From CAVTWS01 sp963738445 (GTDB lineage: Bacteria > Actinomycetota > Acidimicrobiia > Acidimicrobiales > SHLQ01): a DNA stretch of 64,000 nucleotides. How positions within the stretch are numbered: position 1 is the first letter of the stretch; each line of letters begins with the position of its first letter. The notes beneath the pieces are model-generated. The model did no database searches. It was not told the origin of the DNA and worked only from the letters and a program-made list of their open reading frames with translations. The position numbers and the translations under genes were made by a program. This document shows positions 10,667-18,933 of this stretch, in pieces. The stretch is taken from assembly GCA_963738445.1 (NCBI GenBank), contig CAVTWS010000015.1:496001-560000 (forward strand), in the 5' to 3' direction.

Positions 10667-11262
10667 GCAGGAGAACCCGTTGCCGGGGTGACCGTGGCGG
10701 GGTCCTCACCGAGGCCGCCATCCTCACTCCGGTGCTGCTCCTCATTCTCTTCGCCGCGTTCGACCTCGGTCTCGCCTACCACGATTTCGTCGCCACCAGC
10801 GACGCCGTCCGGACCGCCGGGCGCACCGCCTCCATCCTCGGCGACAACGCAATGGCCGATCACGACGTGCTCGTGGACCTGGGTGACGACCTCGAAGCGT
10901 CCATCGGGGCCGAGGTGCAACGCGTGGTGATCTGGCTCGCGGACGGCCCCGACGACACCGCGCCCACATCGTGTCGCACCGCTCTCCCCGGTGCCGGTGT
11001 CACCGGCACCTGCAATGTGTATGGGCCCCAGCACTTCGAGCAGGCCGAGGACCGATTCGGGTGTGTGGCGACGGTCGTCGCCCCGACGCCGCCGGATCGA
11101 TTCTGGTGTCCGACGGACCGGGTGACGAGCGTCGCCACGGGATCTGACTACCTCGGGATTCGGGTCGACGTCGATCGCCCGTACGTCACCGGGCTGTTCG
11201 GCGCGTCGACGAGCTTCTCGGCCAGCACCATCGTGCGGCTCGAACCCGAGGACGACGAGTGA
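10651..11262 (+). CDS. TadE-like pilus/secretion-associated protein 1
   Basis: A 203-residue protein with an RGDRGGVLTEAAILTPVLLLILFAAFDLGLAYHDF segment near the N-terminus, the TadE pattern: a G/E prepilin-like processing region followed by one membrane helix. The rest is an extracytoplasmic domain with four or more cysteines (SCRTAL, TCNVY, GCVAT, WCPTD). TadE-like pseudopilins are processed by a prepilin peptidase and belong to Flp/Tad pilus systems. The frame is open from an ATG at 10546, but the GTG at 10651 has a GGAGAG site and gives a compact leader. The stop overlaps the next start (GTGA). Confidence 0.7.
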   Translation: MPVPGRRRTRCRGDRGGVLTEAAILTPVLLLILFAAFDLGLAYHDFVATSDAVRTAGRTASILGDNAMADHDVLVDLGDDLEASIGAEVQRVVIWLADGPDDTAPTSCRTALPGAGVTGTCNVYGPQHFEQAEDRFGCVATVVAPTPPDRFWCPTDRVTSVATGSDYLGIRVDVDRPYVTGLFGASTSFSASTIVRLEPEDDE

Positions 11263-11873
11263 ACGTCGCACGCACCGCCCCCCGTTCGAGCCGTAGCCGT
11301 GGCGCGGTCATGGTCGAGTTCGCCCTCGTGGCCCCCGTCCTCGTGTTCCTGCTCATGGGCGCGCTCGAGCTCAGCGTGGCGCTGCGGTCCGCCAACGGGG
11401 TCGAGTCGGCGTCGGCTGCGGGAGCCCGGGTGGCGTCCCAACTCGGCGACGACCCGCTCACGGACTACTACACCCTCGATGCGGTGCGCTCGGCCGTGGG
11501 AGAGATCCAGGGCTTCACGGTCACCGACGTCATCGTCTTCATCGCCGACTCGGCTGGAAGGGTGGAGCCGCCACCGTCGTGCCTCACGCCGCCGAGCGAC
11601 CGGTCGAACCAGTGCAACCACTACACCGCGGCGGATCTGGCCACCTTGGACGTGGACGATTTCGGGCAGGGCGGCCCCGGCCACAGCTGCGACAGCGACG
11701 ACCTGAGCAAGTTCTTCTGCCCCGGGCAGGATCGTGAGGTCGATCAGAGCGCGGGACTGACGTACGTCGGGGTGTGGGTTCAGGGTCAACGTGAATCCGT
11801 CACCGGGATGCTCCCGTGGATCGAGGACACCGTGTCGGCGGCCACGGTCATGCGTTCGGAGCCGCAGGAGTGA
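11259..11873 (+). CDS. TadE-like pilus/secretion-associated protein 2
   Basis: A 204-residue paralogue-like partner of the previous gene. RSRGAVMVEFALVAPVLVFLLMGALELSVALRSANGVESAS is a classic TadE segment (residues about 13-50) with the E of the processing site in MVEFALV. The outer domain contains several cysteines and a conserved-looking FFCPGQD. It starts with GTG inside the stop of the preceding gene (GTGA), and its own stop overlaps the next GTG in the same way. The three genes must therefore be one translationally coupled operon. The pilus ATPase and platform genes (tadA, tadB, tadC) are not in the window. Confidence 0.78.
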   Translation: MNVARTAPRSSRSRGAVMVEFALVAPVLVFLLMGALELSVALRSANGVESASAAGARVASQLGDDPLTDYYTLDAVRSAVGEIQGFTVTDVIVFIADSAGRVEPPPSCLTPPSDRSNQCNHYTAADLATLDVDDFGQGGPGHSCDSDDLSKFFCPGQDREVDQSAGLTYVGVWVQGQRESVTGMLPWIEDTVSAATVMRSEPQE

Positions 11874-13525
11874 ACACGACCACGACATCCGATTCGGGCC
11901 GAGATCGAGCCCGGGACGAAGGCGGATACGTCGTCGTCCTGTTCGCGCTCGTCCTGGTGCCCCTCATGTTCGTGGTCGCGTTGTTGACCGATGCGGGCTC
12001 GTGGTACCTGCGGGGCCGTCAGCTGCAGGATGCCGCCGATGCTGCCGCGTTGGCCGGCGCACCCTGGATGCCCGACCTCGTCGCCGCCACCGCCGCCGCC
12101 AACGCGACACTCCAACGCAACGGCATCAACCCCGCCGATCCGAACCTCGACATCGACGCCTATGCCGCCGGTTCGAACTCGCGCTTCGGTGTGTCGGTCA
12201 CCGACAACGACGTGATCGCGACGTTCTCACGGTTGTTCGTCGACAACGTGTCGGTCGGGCGTGACAGCGTCGCCGAGGCGGCGCCCGGGCTGCCACTCGG
12301 GAGCCCGCTCAACCACATGGGCCTCGGTGACCTCGACGTGGTCGGCGGGGTCGACGGGTTCTACGCCTCCATCAACGGGTTCTGCGCACCGTCCGAACAG
12401 GGCGACCCGCACACCCGATTCGAAGGGAACTGGGTCGAGGCCAATCCGGGCACCGGCACGGGCGGCTACTTCGGCGACGTGGTGTGCCCGAGCACCGCCG
12501 GCCTGCCCCCCGGGCCCGGTCCGAACGCCGGTCACTGGAGTGGCAACACGTCGTGGGTCGACAACGCGGAGTTCATCAGCGCGTACCCGTACAGCTTCCG
12601 GATCATCGTCCCCGAATCTCATGGGACAATCCAGGTGCTGCTGTTCGACGCGCCCTATTTCCCGGATGGGTCCGGCATCGAGCAGCGGGTCAACGACTCG
12701 TCCATCAACCCGTCGGTGACCACCACCTTCCGGTTGCGGGCCTCCGATGGCACGCCCTTCGACACCAACGACAACCCTGTGTACACCGCGTGTTCGTCGG
12801 GTGACGCGGTGACGGACGGGTTGTCCACCTACGCCACCGGCGACAACTCGGCCTTCGATTCGACGGCCTTCGGGTCCAATCGCTTCTCGCTCTTCTGCGT
12901 CATCGATTCCGCGGCCCCGGGTGGCGACTACTACCTCGATGTCGACACACTCGACAGCGAGCTCGACAGTCCCGGCGCCAACCACTTCGGCGTGCTCGCC
13001 CGCGACACCGTTATCGGAGATGGCTGCGACTCGCGCACCAACACCGCGTGTCCTCAGGTGGCGGCGCTGGGAGAGATGTCGATCTACGTCCCACCACCGG
13101 AGACCCCGTCGCCCGGCGTGACGCAGACGGCGCGGTTCTTCTTGGCCGAGATCGGATCGGAGTACGAGGGAGAGACGCTCCGCATCAAGCTGTTCGACCC
13201 GGGCGAAGGGGCCCAGAGCCTGCGCATCCTCGATCCGGACGGCACCGCGGCTTCAATGACCTGGACGTCGACCCGCAACAACGCCACCAGGACGGGAACC
13301 TCGATCGATGTCAGCGGTCGTGGGCCCGCCAACCCGGGGCGAGCGAGCGGCAGCACCTACAACGACGAGACGATCACGATCGAGATCACCCTGCCCTCGG
13401 ACTTCGATGCGGCGTACGCGACCACCAGCCGATGGTGGACCGTTCAGTACACCGCCGACGAGCCGACCGACCGCACCACCTGGTCGGCGGTCGTGCTGGG
13501 CGATCCCATACGACTCGTCGAGTAG
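11870..13525 (+). CDS. TadG-like protein with a large extracellular part
   Basis: A 551-residue protein. DEGGYVVVLFALVLVPLMFVVALLTDAGSWYLRGRQLQDAADAAALAGA (residues about 16-65) is the TadG/Tad-like N-terminal helix followed by the D-A-A-A-L-A-G motif. The remaining 480 residues are a secreted, cysteine-containing and beta-rich region of no family I can name; several segments resemble pre-peptidase/jelly-roll domains (FRIIVPESHGTIQVLLFDAPYF). TadG proteins are thought to anchor or assemble Flp pili at the surface. The GTG start sits in the stop of the preceding gene. Confidence 0.72.
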   Translation: MNTTTTSDSGRDRARDEGGYVVVLFALVLVPLMFVVALLTDAGSWYLRGRQLQDAADAAALAGAPWMPDLVAATAAANATLQRNGINPADPNLDIDAYAAGSNSRFGVSVTDNDVIATFSRLFVDNVSVGRDSVAEAAPGLPLGSPLNHMGLGDLDVVGGVDGFYASINGFCAPSEQGDPHTRFEGNWVEANPGTGTGGYFGDVVCPSTAGLPPGPGPNAGHWSGNTSWVDNAEFISAYPYSFRIIVPESHGTIQVLLFDAPYFPDGSGIEQRVNDSSINPSVTTTFRLRASDGTPFDTNDNPVYTACSSGDAVTDGLSTYATGDNSAFDSTAFGSNRFSLFCVIDSAAPGGDYYLDVDTLDSELDSPGANHFGVLARDTVIGDGCDSRTNTACPQVAALGEMSIYVPPPETPSPGVTQTARFFLAEIGSEYEGETLRIKLFDPGEGAQSLRILDPDGTAASMTWTSTRNNATRTGTSIDVSGRGPANPGRASGSTYNDETITIEITLPSDFDAAYATTSRWWTVQYTADEPTDRTTWSAVVLGDPIRLVE

Positions 13526-13615
13526 GGCTCACGTCGACGCTGCCCGCCGCTAGCGTGCGCACGAGTCGCGCCGGAACCGTGCGCGCGTCGATCGACACGT
13601 CGCAGGGAGGTGAAG

Positions 13616-14650
13616 ATGACCCGTCGACTGACCCAGTTCAGCCACGGTGCCGGCTGAGCATGCAAGCTGGCGCCTGATGCGCTGGCGCAGGTCGTGCGCC
13701 GTCTGCAGCCAATCTCCCCGCCCCCCGAGCTGCTCATCGGTTCGGGCACGGGCGACGACGCCGCCATATGGCGGCTCGACGAGTCGCGTGCGCTCGTCGT
13801 CACCGCCGACTTCATCACGCCCATCGTCGACGATGCCGCGGCGTGGGGTCGGATCGCGGCGGCGAACTCGGTCTCCGACGTGTACGCCATGGGGGGCCGT
13901 CCGTTGCTGGCCCTCAACCTCGTGTGCTGGAACACCGCCGAGCTCAGCACGGACCTGCTCGGCGAGGTGCTCGACGGCGGTCTGGCCGTGGCCGCCCAAG
14001 CCGGGTTCTTTGTCGTCGGGGGGCACACGGTCGACGACCCCGAGCCCAAGTACGGCATGGCGGTGATCGGTGAGGTTCACCCGGACCGGCTGCTCACCAA
14101 CGCCGGCCTCCGCCCGGGCGACGTGCTCGTGTTGACGAAACCGCTCGGCGTCGGGGTGATCGCAACGGCGATCAAGCGTGGCGAGGCCGAGGCCGTCGTC
14201 GTCGCCACCGCGGTCGAATCGATGACCCGCCTCAACGACGAAGCCAGCCGCGTCGCGCTCGCCTCGGGCGCGACGGGTGCGACCGACGTGACGGGATTCG
14301 GCCTACTCGGCCACCTCGGTCGGATGGCGCAGGAATCGCGGGTCGACGTGATGGTCGACGCCGGGTCGGTGCCCCTGCTCCCGGGGGCGTGGGCGCTCGC
14401 GGCGGCTGGGGTCGTCCCCGGTGGAACGGAGCGCAACCTGGCGGCGGTCACGTCACAACTCGATCGGGGCCTCGTCGACGCGATCATGGTCACCCTGCTC
14501 GCCGACGCCCAGACCTCCGGAGGTCTGGTCTTCGGTGTCGCCCCGGGGCAGGACGCTTCGGCCGTCGAACTTCTTCGGGCGACCGGTCACGAGGCCGCGG
14601 TCATCGGCCACGTCACCGGCCCCGGCTCCGGCCGGATCGCCCTCCGCTGA
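13616..14650 (+). CDS. selD: selenide, water dikinase SelD, itself a selenoprotein (in-frame TGA = Sec14)
   Basis: SelD makes selenophosphate from selenide and ATP, the selenium donor for selenocysteine and selenouridine. The ATG at 13616 follows a strong AGGGAGGTGA site and reads MTRRLTQFSHGAG-TGA-ACK. The TGA (13655-13657, codon 14) lies exactly where E. coli SelD has its catalytic Cys17 (HGAGCGCK) and where many organisms have Sec. The frame then continues without a break to 14650 with GTGDDAAI, ADFITPIVDD, ANSVSDVYAMGG and TDVTGFGLLGHLG, giving 344 residues, the family length. A gene caller that stops at TGA would begin the protein too late, near 13694. A candidate SECIS hairpin follows at 13684-13700. 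Confidence 0.93.
13684..13700 (+). promoter_or_regulatory. candidate bacterial SECIS element of selD
   Basis: A perfect 6-bp stem GGCGCA/TGCGCC closes a five-base loop GGTCG. The loop begins 32 bases after the TGA, inside the 16-37 base range described for bacterial SECIS elements, and it has G in both of its first two positions. GGUC is also the core of the E. coli fdhF SECIS loop that SelB binds. Found by eye; no folding energy was calculated. Confidence 0.65.
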
Positions 14651-14695
14651 ACCCTCCGGCGTGAGAGGCGCACCGTCGACACCGACACCCGGGGA

Positions 14696-15244
14696 TCAGG
14701 CCCAGAACCAGCGGCTGAACGGCTCCCGGGATACCTCGGAGGGCCGGCTCCGTGACGTAGCCGGGAACCAGGCCAGCTCGCGGCCGGCGCCATCGAGGGT
14801 GCGCGCCGACCGGCACCGGAGTCCCCGCAGACCGTCGGCGCGCGCCGCACGCCCGATCGGTTGGCACCTCGTGTGGGGCACTACGTTCCCGGAGCGGTCG
14901 ACCGGGTACGTCGCCGGCAGACCGGCGGCGGAGACGCCGGCGGGCGTGTGGATGTCGGCGACGTCCTGATCTCGGGGGAGTTCGGCGCCCACGAGGATCG
15001 GCGCCGTGTCATCACGGAGATCCTCCGGTTCGTAAGGCCACCCGGCGACGAACAGCCGGACGTTGAGCCGGGCGGTCACGATGTCAGCGTTCAGGTACAG
15101 GGCCGGAAAGCTGCCGGGCGGGTTCCAGCGGCCGCCGACACCTCCGGCAGGGCTGGGATCGAGGGGGTCGATCCAGCCCGGATCGGCGACCCGGTACCAG
15201 ACGTGACCGGGCGTGAGGCGCTCGGAGGCCAGCGGAGGGGTCAC
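14696..15244 (-). CDS. RES-domain toxin (NAD+-targeting family)
   Basis: A 182-residue RES-domain protein. Visible family features are HVWYRVADP (about 14-22), GGVGGRWNPPGSFPALYLN (about 34-52) and a C-terminal EPFSRWFW. RES toxins such as MbcT and ParT-type enzymes break down or transfer from NAD+ and stop growth until an Xre-type antitoxin neutralises them. The gene follows its antitoxin on the same strand with a GTGA overlap (GTG at 15242-15244). The longer open frame from 15280 would overlap the antitoxin by 40 bases and is less likely. Confidence 0.82.
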   Translation of the reverse strand: MTPPLASERLTPGHVWYRVADPGWIDPLDPSPAGGVGGRWNPPGSFPALYLNADIVTARLNVRLFVAGWPYEPEDLRDDTAPILVGAELPRDQDVADIHTPAGVSAAGLPATYPVDRSGNVVPHTRCQPIGRAARADGLRGLRCRSARTLDGAGRELAWFPATSRSRPSEVSREPFSRWFWA

Positions 15245-15711
15245 GCCGGGACCGTCGCGACATCGAACATCGCTCGGCACACGTCCAGGACCGCGGCGTG
15301 TTCACCGCAGGCGACGAGATCGACGAGGGACTGGCCTCCCAGTTTCGGAGCCGGGCGCCGCACGACGGCCGGGATGCGGTCCCGCTTGACGTAGTGGACG
15401 AGGAGGTCGGTCGCCGCGCTCAGATCGGCCATGGCGACCGCTCGCTCGCCCGGCACGCCTCGCCCGATCCACTTCGTGACGGCCTGGCGACTGACGCCGT
15501 GCATCTCGCCGAGCTCGGCTCGGCTCAGATCCCACACGCTCATGATGCGCTCGATCGCGCTCCCGCTCCGACGACGATCCAGCGCTTCGCCGAGCGCGTC
15601 GAGCCAGTTCGGGTCGTCGAGATGGTCGTTGACGAGTCGATCAGCCACGGCCGACACCGCGACTCCGGTGGTGGCGAGCAGCGGGATCGTCGATCGTCGT
15701 GCGGTGTCCAT
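15241..15711 (-). CDS. Xre/MbcA-type antitoxin of a RES toxin pair
   Basis: A 156-residue DNA-binding protein. The helix-turn-helix LSRAELGEMHGVSRQAVTKW is at about 62-81. The C-terminal part resembles the DUF2384 toxin-binding domain seen in Xre antitoxins of RES systems. It is translated ahead of the toxin and coupled to it, as usual for these pairs. A TGTCAA-N10-TTGACA palindrome 13 bases upstream of the ATG is a good candidate for its own operator. An alternative ATG at 15735 adds eight residues but would place the palindrome half-site in the coding region. Confidence 0.8.
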   Translation of the reverse strand: MDTARRSTIPLLATTGVAVSAVADRLVNDHLDDPNWLDALGEALDRRRSGSAIERIMSVWDLSRAELGEMHGVSRQAVTKWIGRGVPGERAVAMADLSAATDLLVHYVKRDRIPAVVRRPAPKLGGQSLVDLVACGEHAAVLDVCRAMFDVATVPA

Positions 15712-15723
15712 GAGGCAACCGTA

Positions 15724-15745
15724 TGTCAACCGCAACCGATTGACA
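15724..15745. promoter_or_regulatory. candidate operator of the RES-Xre pair
   Basis: Half-sites TGTCAA (15724-15729) and TTGACA (15740-15745) form an inverted repeat with a 10-base spacer, directly upstream of the antitoxin start. The TTGACA half-site read on the minus strand could also serve as a -35 element. CGGTTG is repeated within and around the site. Confidence 0.5.
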
Positions 15746-15801
15746 ACCAGCTTGGCCCTGGTGGCATCGGCCGGGCCAACCGACGGGATCAGCCGACTGG
15801 A

Positions 15802-17493
15802 TCAGCCGACTGCGGTGGCTCCGGGTGTGCCGGCCGAAACCTGCCAGGCGGCGATGGTCTCGACGGCGGAGTCGGGATCGATGACGTCGACGACGGCTCG
15901 GAACTGCGTGTTCCACGACTGGGGAGTGACCTCGCACAGGCAGTAGCCGTTGCGGCCACTGAAGAACTTCACCTGCGGGTTCGCGGCCAATGCCGCGGTG
16001 GCCAGCTCCACGGCCCCGTCGAAGAACTGGGACGACACGGCCGAGGCCATGAACTCGGTGCCGACGACCGGGCCCGACGGGTCGAACGGATCGATCCGGA
16101 GGTCGCCGACGGCGGCCGAATGGAAGTCACCGGTGAGCACGACCAGGTTGTCGACGACACCGTCGGCGCTGAGCGCTTCGAGCAGGCGGCGCCGAGCGGT
16201 TGCATAGCCGTCCCAGGTGTCGACGACGACGAACGGCGGAGTCTGCCCGGGCACGACCGAGGCGCCGAACATGAACACCTGCTGGGCGAGGACATCCCAC
16301 ACGGCGCCGGACTCGGTGATTGTGCCGATCAGCCAAGACTCCTGCTCGGCCCCGAGCATCTGCCGGTCGGCGTCGAGGATTTCCTGGGTGAGTTGCTGGA
16401 CCGAGCTGCCCACCGCGGCGATGCCGAGCTCGATCCCGCCCGATGCCTGATCGTCTCGGTACTGACGGGTATCGAGCACGTGAAAAGCCACCAGATCCCC
16501 GTGACCGACGGTGCGGTAGATGGCGAAGTCCGGACCGTCGGGTGGATCGAGGCGGACGGGCATGTGTTCGTACCAGGCCTGGTAGGCGGCGGCGCGGCGC
16601 TCGAGGAACTCCGCTTCGGGCGCGTCGTCCTCGGCGGTGGCGCTCGCATAGTCGTTGTCGACCTCGTGGTCGTCCCATGTACCGATCCAGGGCGCCGCGT
16701 GGTGGGCCGCCTGCAGGTTGGGGTCGCCCTTGTAGACGGCGTAGCGGTTGCGGTAGTCGTCGAGGGTGATGGTCTCGCCGGCGCCGTCGAGGCCCCGTCC
16801 GAGACCGCTGTCGTAGCCGCCGTCGGCGTATTCGTAGATGTAGTCGCCGAGGAAGACGATGGCGTCGAGCGAGTCGATGGCGGCGATGTCACGCCAGGCC
16901 GCGTACTGGCCCCCCTGCCAGTTCTGGCACGACGTGAAGGCGAACCGGAACAGCTCGGGGGACTCGCCCGCCGCCGCGAAGGTGCGGGTCCGCCCGACCG
17001 GGCTCGTGTACCCCGCGGTGGAGAACCGGTAGTAGTAGGTGCCGTCGGCGTCGAGCCCGCCGGCATCGACGTGCACGGAGTACCCCAAGGCCGAGACCGC
17101 CGACTCCGTTCCCGAGGCCACGATGTCGGCGAAGGACTCGTCGGTGGCGAGCTCCCAGTCGACGGGGATGTCGGCTCCGGGGAGGCCGATGCCGTCGACG
17201 GGCGGGTACGCCAGACGGGTCCACAGGATGACCGAGTCCGCAGTCGGGTCGCCTGACGCGACCCCCAGGTTGAACGGGCTACTCGGGAGCTCGAGTGGTG
17301 CGGCAGTCGTGGTGGTGGACGCCGACCCGGCAGCCGTGGTGGTCGATCCGCCGGATGCTCCTGTGGTCGTGGTGGTGGCGCTGGTCGAGGCCGGGGCGTC
17401 GTCGTCGCCCCCGCACGCCGCGGCCAACGCCGCGGCCACTGTGGCGGCCAGGAACTGTCGCCGGTTCAACGGCAAGGGTCGGCGATCGTCCAT
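15802..17493 (-). CDS. phoD: PhoD-like alkaline phosphatase/phosphodiesterase, Tat lipoprotein
   Basis: A 563-residue exported metallophosphoesterase. The N-terminus has a twin-arginine signal NRRQFLA (10-16) ending in a lipobox LAAAC with Cys27, then a long Ser/Thr/Ala linker. The PhoD N-terminal domain (FNLGVASGDPTADSVILWTRL) and the catalytic domain follow, with FTSCQNW, FLGDYIYEYAD, WDDHEVDND and LTGDFHSA, which carry the Asp, Asn and His metal ligands. PhoD enzymes release phosphate from phosphodiesters and teichoic-acid-like polymers outside the membrane. GAGGAGAACC precedes the ATG at 17493; the longer frame to 17550 lacks such a site. Confidence 0.9.
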   Translation of the reverse strand: MDDRRPLPLNRRQFLAATVAAALAAACGGDDDAPASTSATTTTTGASGGSTTTAAGSASTTTTAAPLELPSSPFNLGVASGDPTADSVILWTRLAYPPVDGIGLPGADIPVDWELATDESFADIVASGTESAVSALGYSVHVDAGGLDADGTYYYRFSTAGYTSPVGRTRTFAAAGESPELFRFAFTSCQNWQGGQYAAWRDIAAIDSLDAIVFLGDYIYEYADGGYDSGLGRGLDGAGETITLDDYRNRYAVYKGDPNLQAAHHAAPWIGTWDDHEVDNDYASATAEDDAPEAEFLERRAAAYQAWYEHMPVRLDPPDGPDFAIYRTVGHGDLVAFHVLDTRQYRDDQASGGIELGIAAVGSSVQQLTQEILDADRQMLGAEQESWLIGTITESGAVWDVLAQQVFMFGASVVPGQTPPFVVVDTWDGYATARRRLLEALSADGVVDNLVVLTGDFHSAAVGDLRIDPFDPSGPVVGTEFMASAVSSQFFDGAVELATAALAANPQVKFFSGRNGYCLCEVTPQSWNTQFRAVVDVIDPDSAVETIAAWQVSAGTPGATAVG

Positions 17494-17541
17494 GAGCTGG
17501 TTCTCCTCGGGCGTGGGCAGTCCGCACTGTACCCCTGCGCG

Positions 17542-17611
17542 CCCACCCACCGTTCTGGGGGCGTGGTTGTGGGCGCGGAGCGCTATCTGGGCCCCCAGAA
17601 CGGTGGGTGGG
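17542..17611. repeat. long perfect intergenic palindrome (GTTCTGGGGGC family)
   Basis: Perfect 21-bp arms at 17542-17562 and 17591-17611 surround a 28-base loop. Each arm contains ACCGTTCTGGGGGC or its complement. It lies between the diverging phoD and amidohydrolase genes, where a terminator is not expected. The core GTTCTGGGGGC...GCCCCCAGAAC and the inner GTGGGCG/CTGG match the palindromes at 4124 and 62931. Confidence 0.8.
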
Positions 17612-17690
17612 GTCTGCCCCGGAACTATTGGACTTTCGACCCTTGACCGTGTGAGAATGGGATTTCCGCCCGTGCTCTTGGAGGTGCGCC

Positions 17691-18899
17691 ATGGTGTCTC
17701 GATCGCTCGACTTCCCGATCTTCGACGCTGACAACCACATGTACGAGACCGTCGACTCGTTCACCCAGTTCCTGCCGAAGGAGTACGAGGGCGTCATCAA
17801 GTACGTCGAGGTGGCCGGTCGCACGAAGATCGCCATCAACAACAAGATCAGCGAGTACATCCCGAACCCGACGTTCAACGTGGTGGCCCCTCCTGGCGCC
17901 CAGGAGATCGAGTTCAAGCTCAAGAACCCGTCGTCGCGCTCGAAGGCCGACACCGTCGAACTGACCCCGCCGCCCCGGTACATCCGCTCCCTGCCCGGGT
18001 TCTTCGCCCCGGAGCCGCGGATCCAGCTCATGGACGAGATGGGCGTCGACCGCTCGCTCATGTGGCCGACCCTGGCCTCGCTCCTGGAGGAGCGCCTGAT
18101 CGACGATCCGCGGGCCACCCACGCCGTGGTCCATGCGCTCAACCAGTGGATGTGCGAGACGTGGACCTTCAACTACGAGGACCGCATCTTCCCGACCCCG
18201 ATCATCACCCTGCCGATCGTCGACAAGGCGATCAAGGAGCTGGAGTGGGTGGTCGAGCGCGGTGCGCGCATCATCTTGATCCGCCCGGCCCCCGTGCCCG
18301 GGTTCGAAGGGCCACGCTCGTTCGCGCTCCCCGAGTTCGATCCGTTCTGGGAGGCGGTGCAGGAGGCGGACGTCCTGGTCGGGCTCCACGCGTCGGACAG
18401 CGGGTATCAGCGCCACCTCAACGACTGGGAGGGCCAGCACGGCGAGTTCCTCCCGTTCAAGGCACCGAGCGCGTTCAACGCCATCCTGCACTCCTACTCA
18501 CGGGAGATCTACGACACCATCGCCTCGATCATCGGGCACGGCCTCGCCCATCGCTTCCCGAACATCCGCTTCGCCCCGGTCGAGAACGGCAGCGCCTGGG
18601 TCCGACCGATGGTCAGCACGCTCGAGAGCCTGTACGAGCGCACGCCTTCGTTGTTCCCCGAGGACCCGATGGTGACGTTCAAGCGCAGCATCTTCGTGCA
18701 CCCCTTCCACGAGGAGGACACGCAGGAGCTGGTCGACATGGTCGGCGTCGACAACGTGATCTTCGGCTCCGACTATCCGCACCCCGAGGGCATGGCCGAT
18801 CCCATCACGTTCGTGGACGAGCTCGACGGCCTGTCGCACGATGATCAGGCCAAGATCATGGGTGGCAACCTGGGTCGCCTGATGAAGGTCGCCGCCTAG
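17691..18899 (+). CDS. amidohydrolase 2-family metal-dependent hydrolase
   Basis: A 402-residue TIM-barrel amidohydrolase. The metal-binding start FDADNHMYE (11-19) has a D-x-D/N-x-H pattern in place of the strict HxH. Further markers are LHASDSGYQRHL, a conserved-looking FAPVENGSAWV, and the closing FGSDYPHPEGM that supplies the last metal-ligand Asp. Actinobacterial relatives include decarboxylases and hydrolases of aromatic or polyketide-like acids. The substrate here is not evident. TTGGAGGTGC precedes the ATG. Confidence 0.85.
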   Translation: MVSRSLDFPIFDADNHMYETVDSFTQFLPKEYEGVIKYVEVAGRTKIAINNKISEYIPNPTFNVVAPPGAQEIEFKLKNPSSRSKADTVELTPPPRYIRSLPGFFAPEPRIQLMDEMGVDRSLMWPTLASLLEERLIDDPRATHAVVHALNQWMCETWTFNYEDRIFPTPIITLPIVDKAIKELEWVVERGARIILIRPAPVPGFEGPRSFALPEFDPFWEAVQEADVLVGLHASDSGYQRHLNDWEGQHGEFLPFKAPSAFNAILHSYSREIYDTIASIIGHGLAHRFPNIRFAPVENGSAWVRPMVSTLESLYERTPSLFPEDPMVTFKRSIFVHPFHEEDTQELVDMVGVDNVIFGSDYPHPEGMADPITFVDELDGLSHDDQAKIMGGNLGRLMKVAA

Positions 18900-18933
18900 T
18901 TGCTCGTCCGGGGCGAGCGCTCGTCGGGATCCG

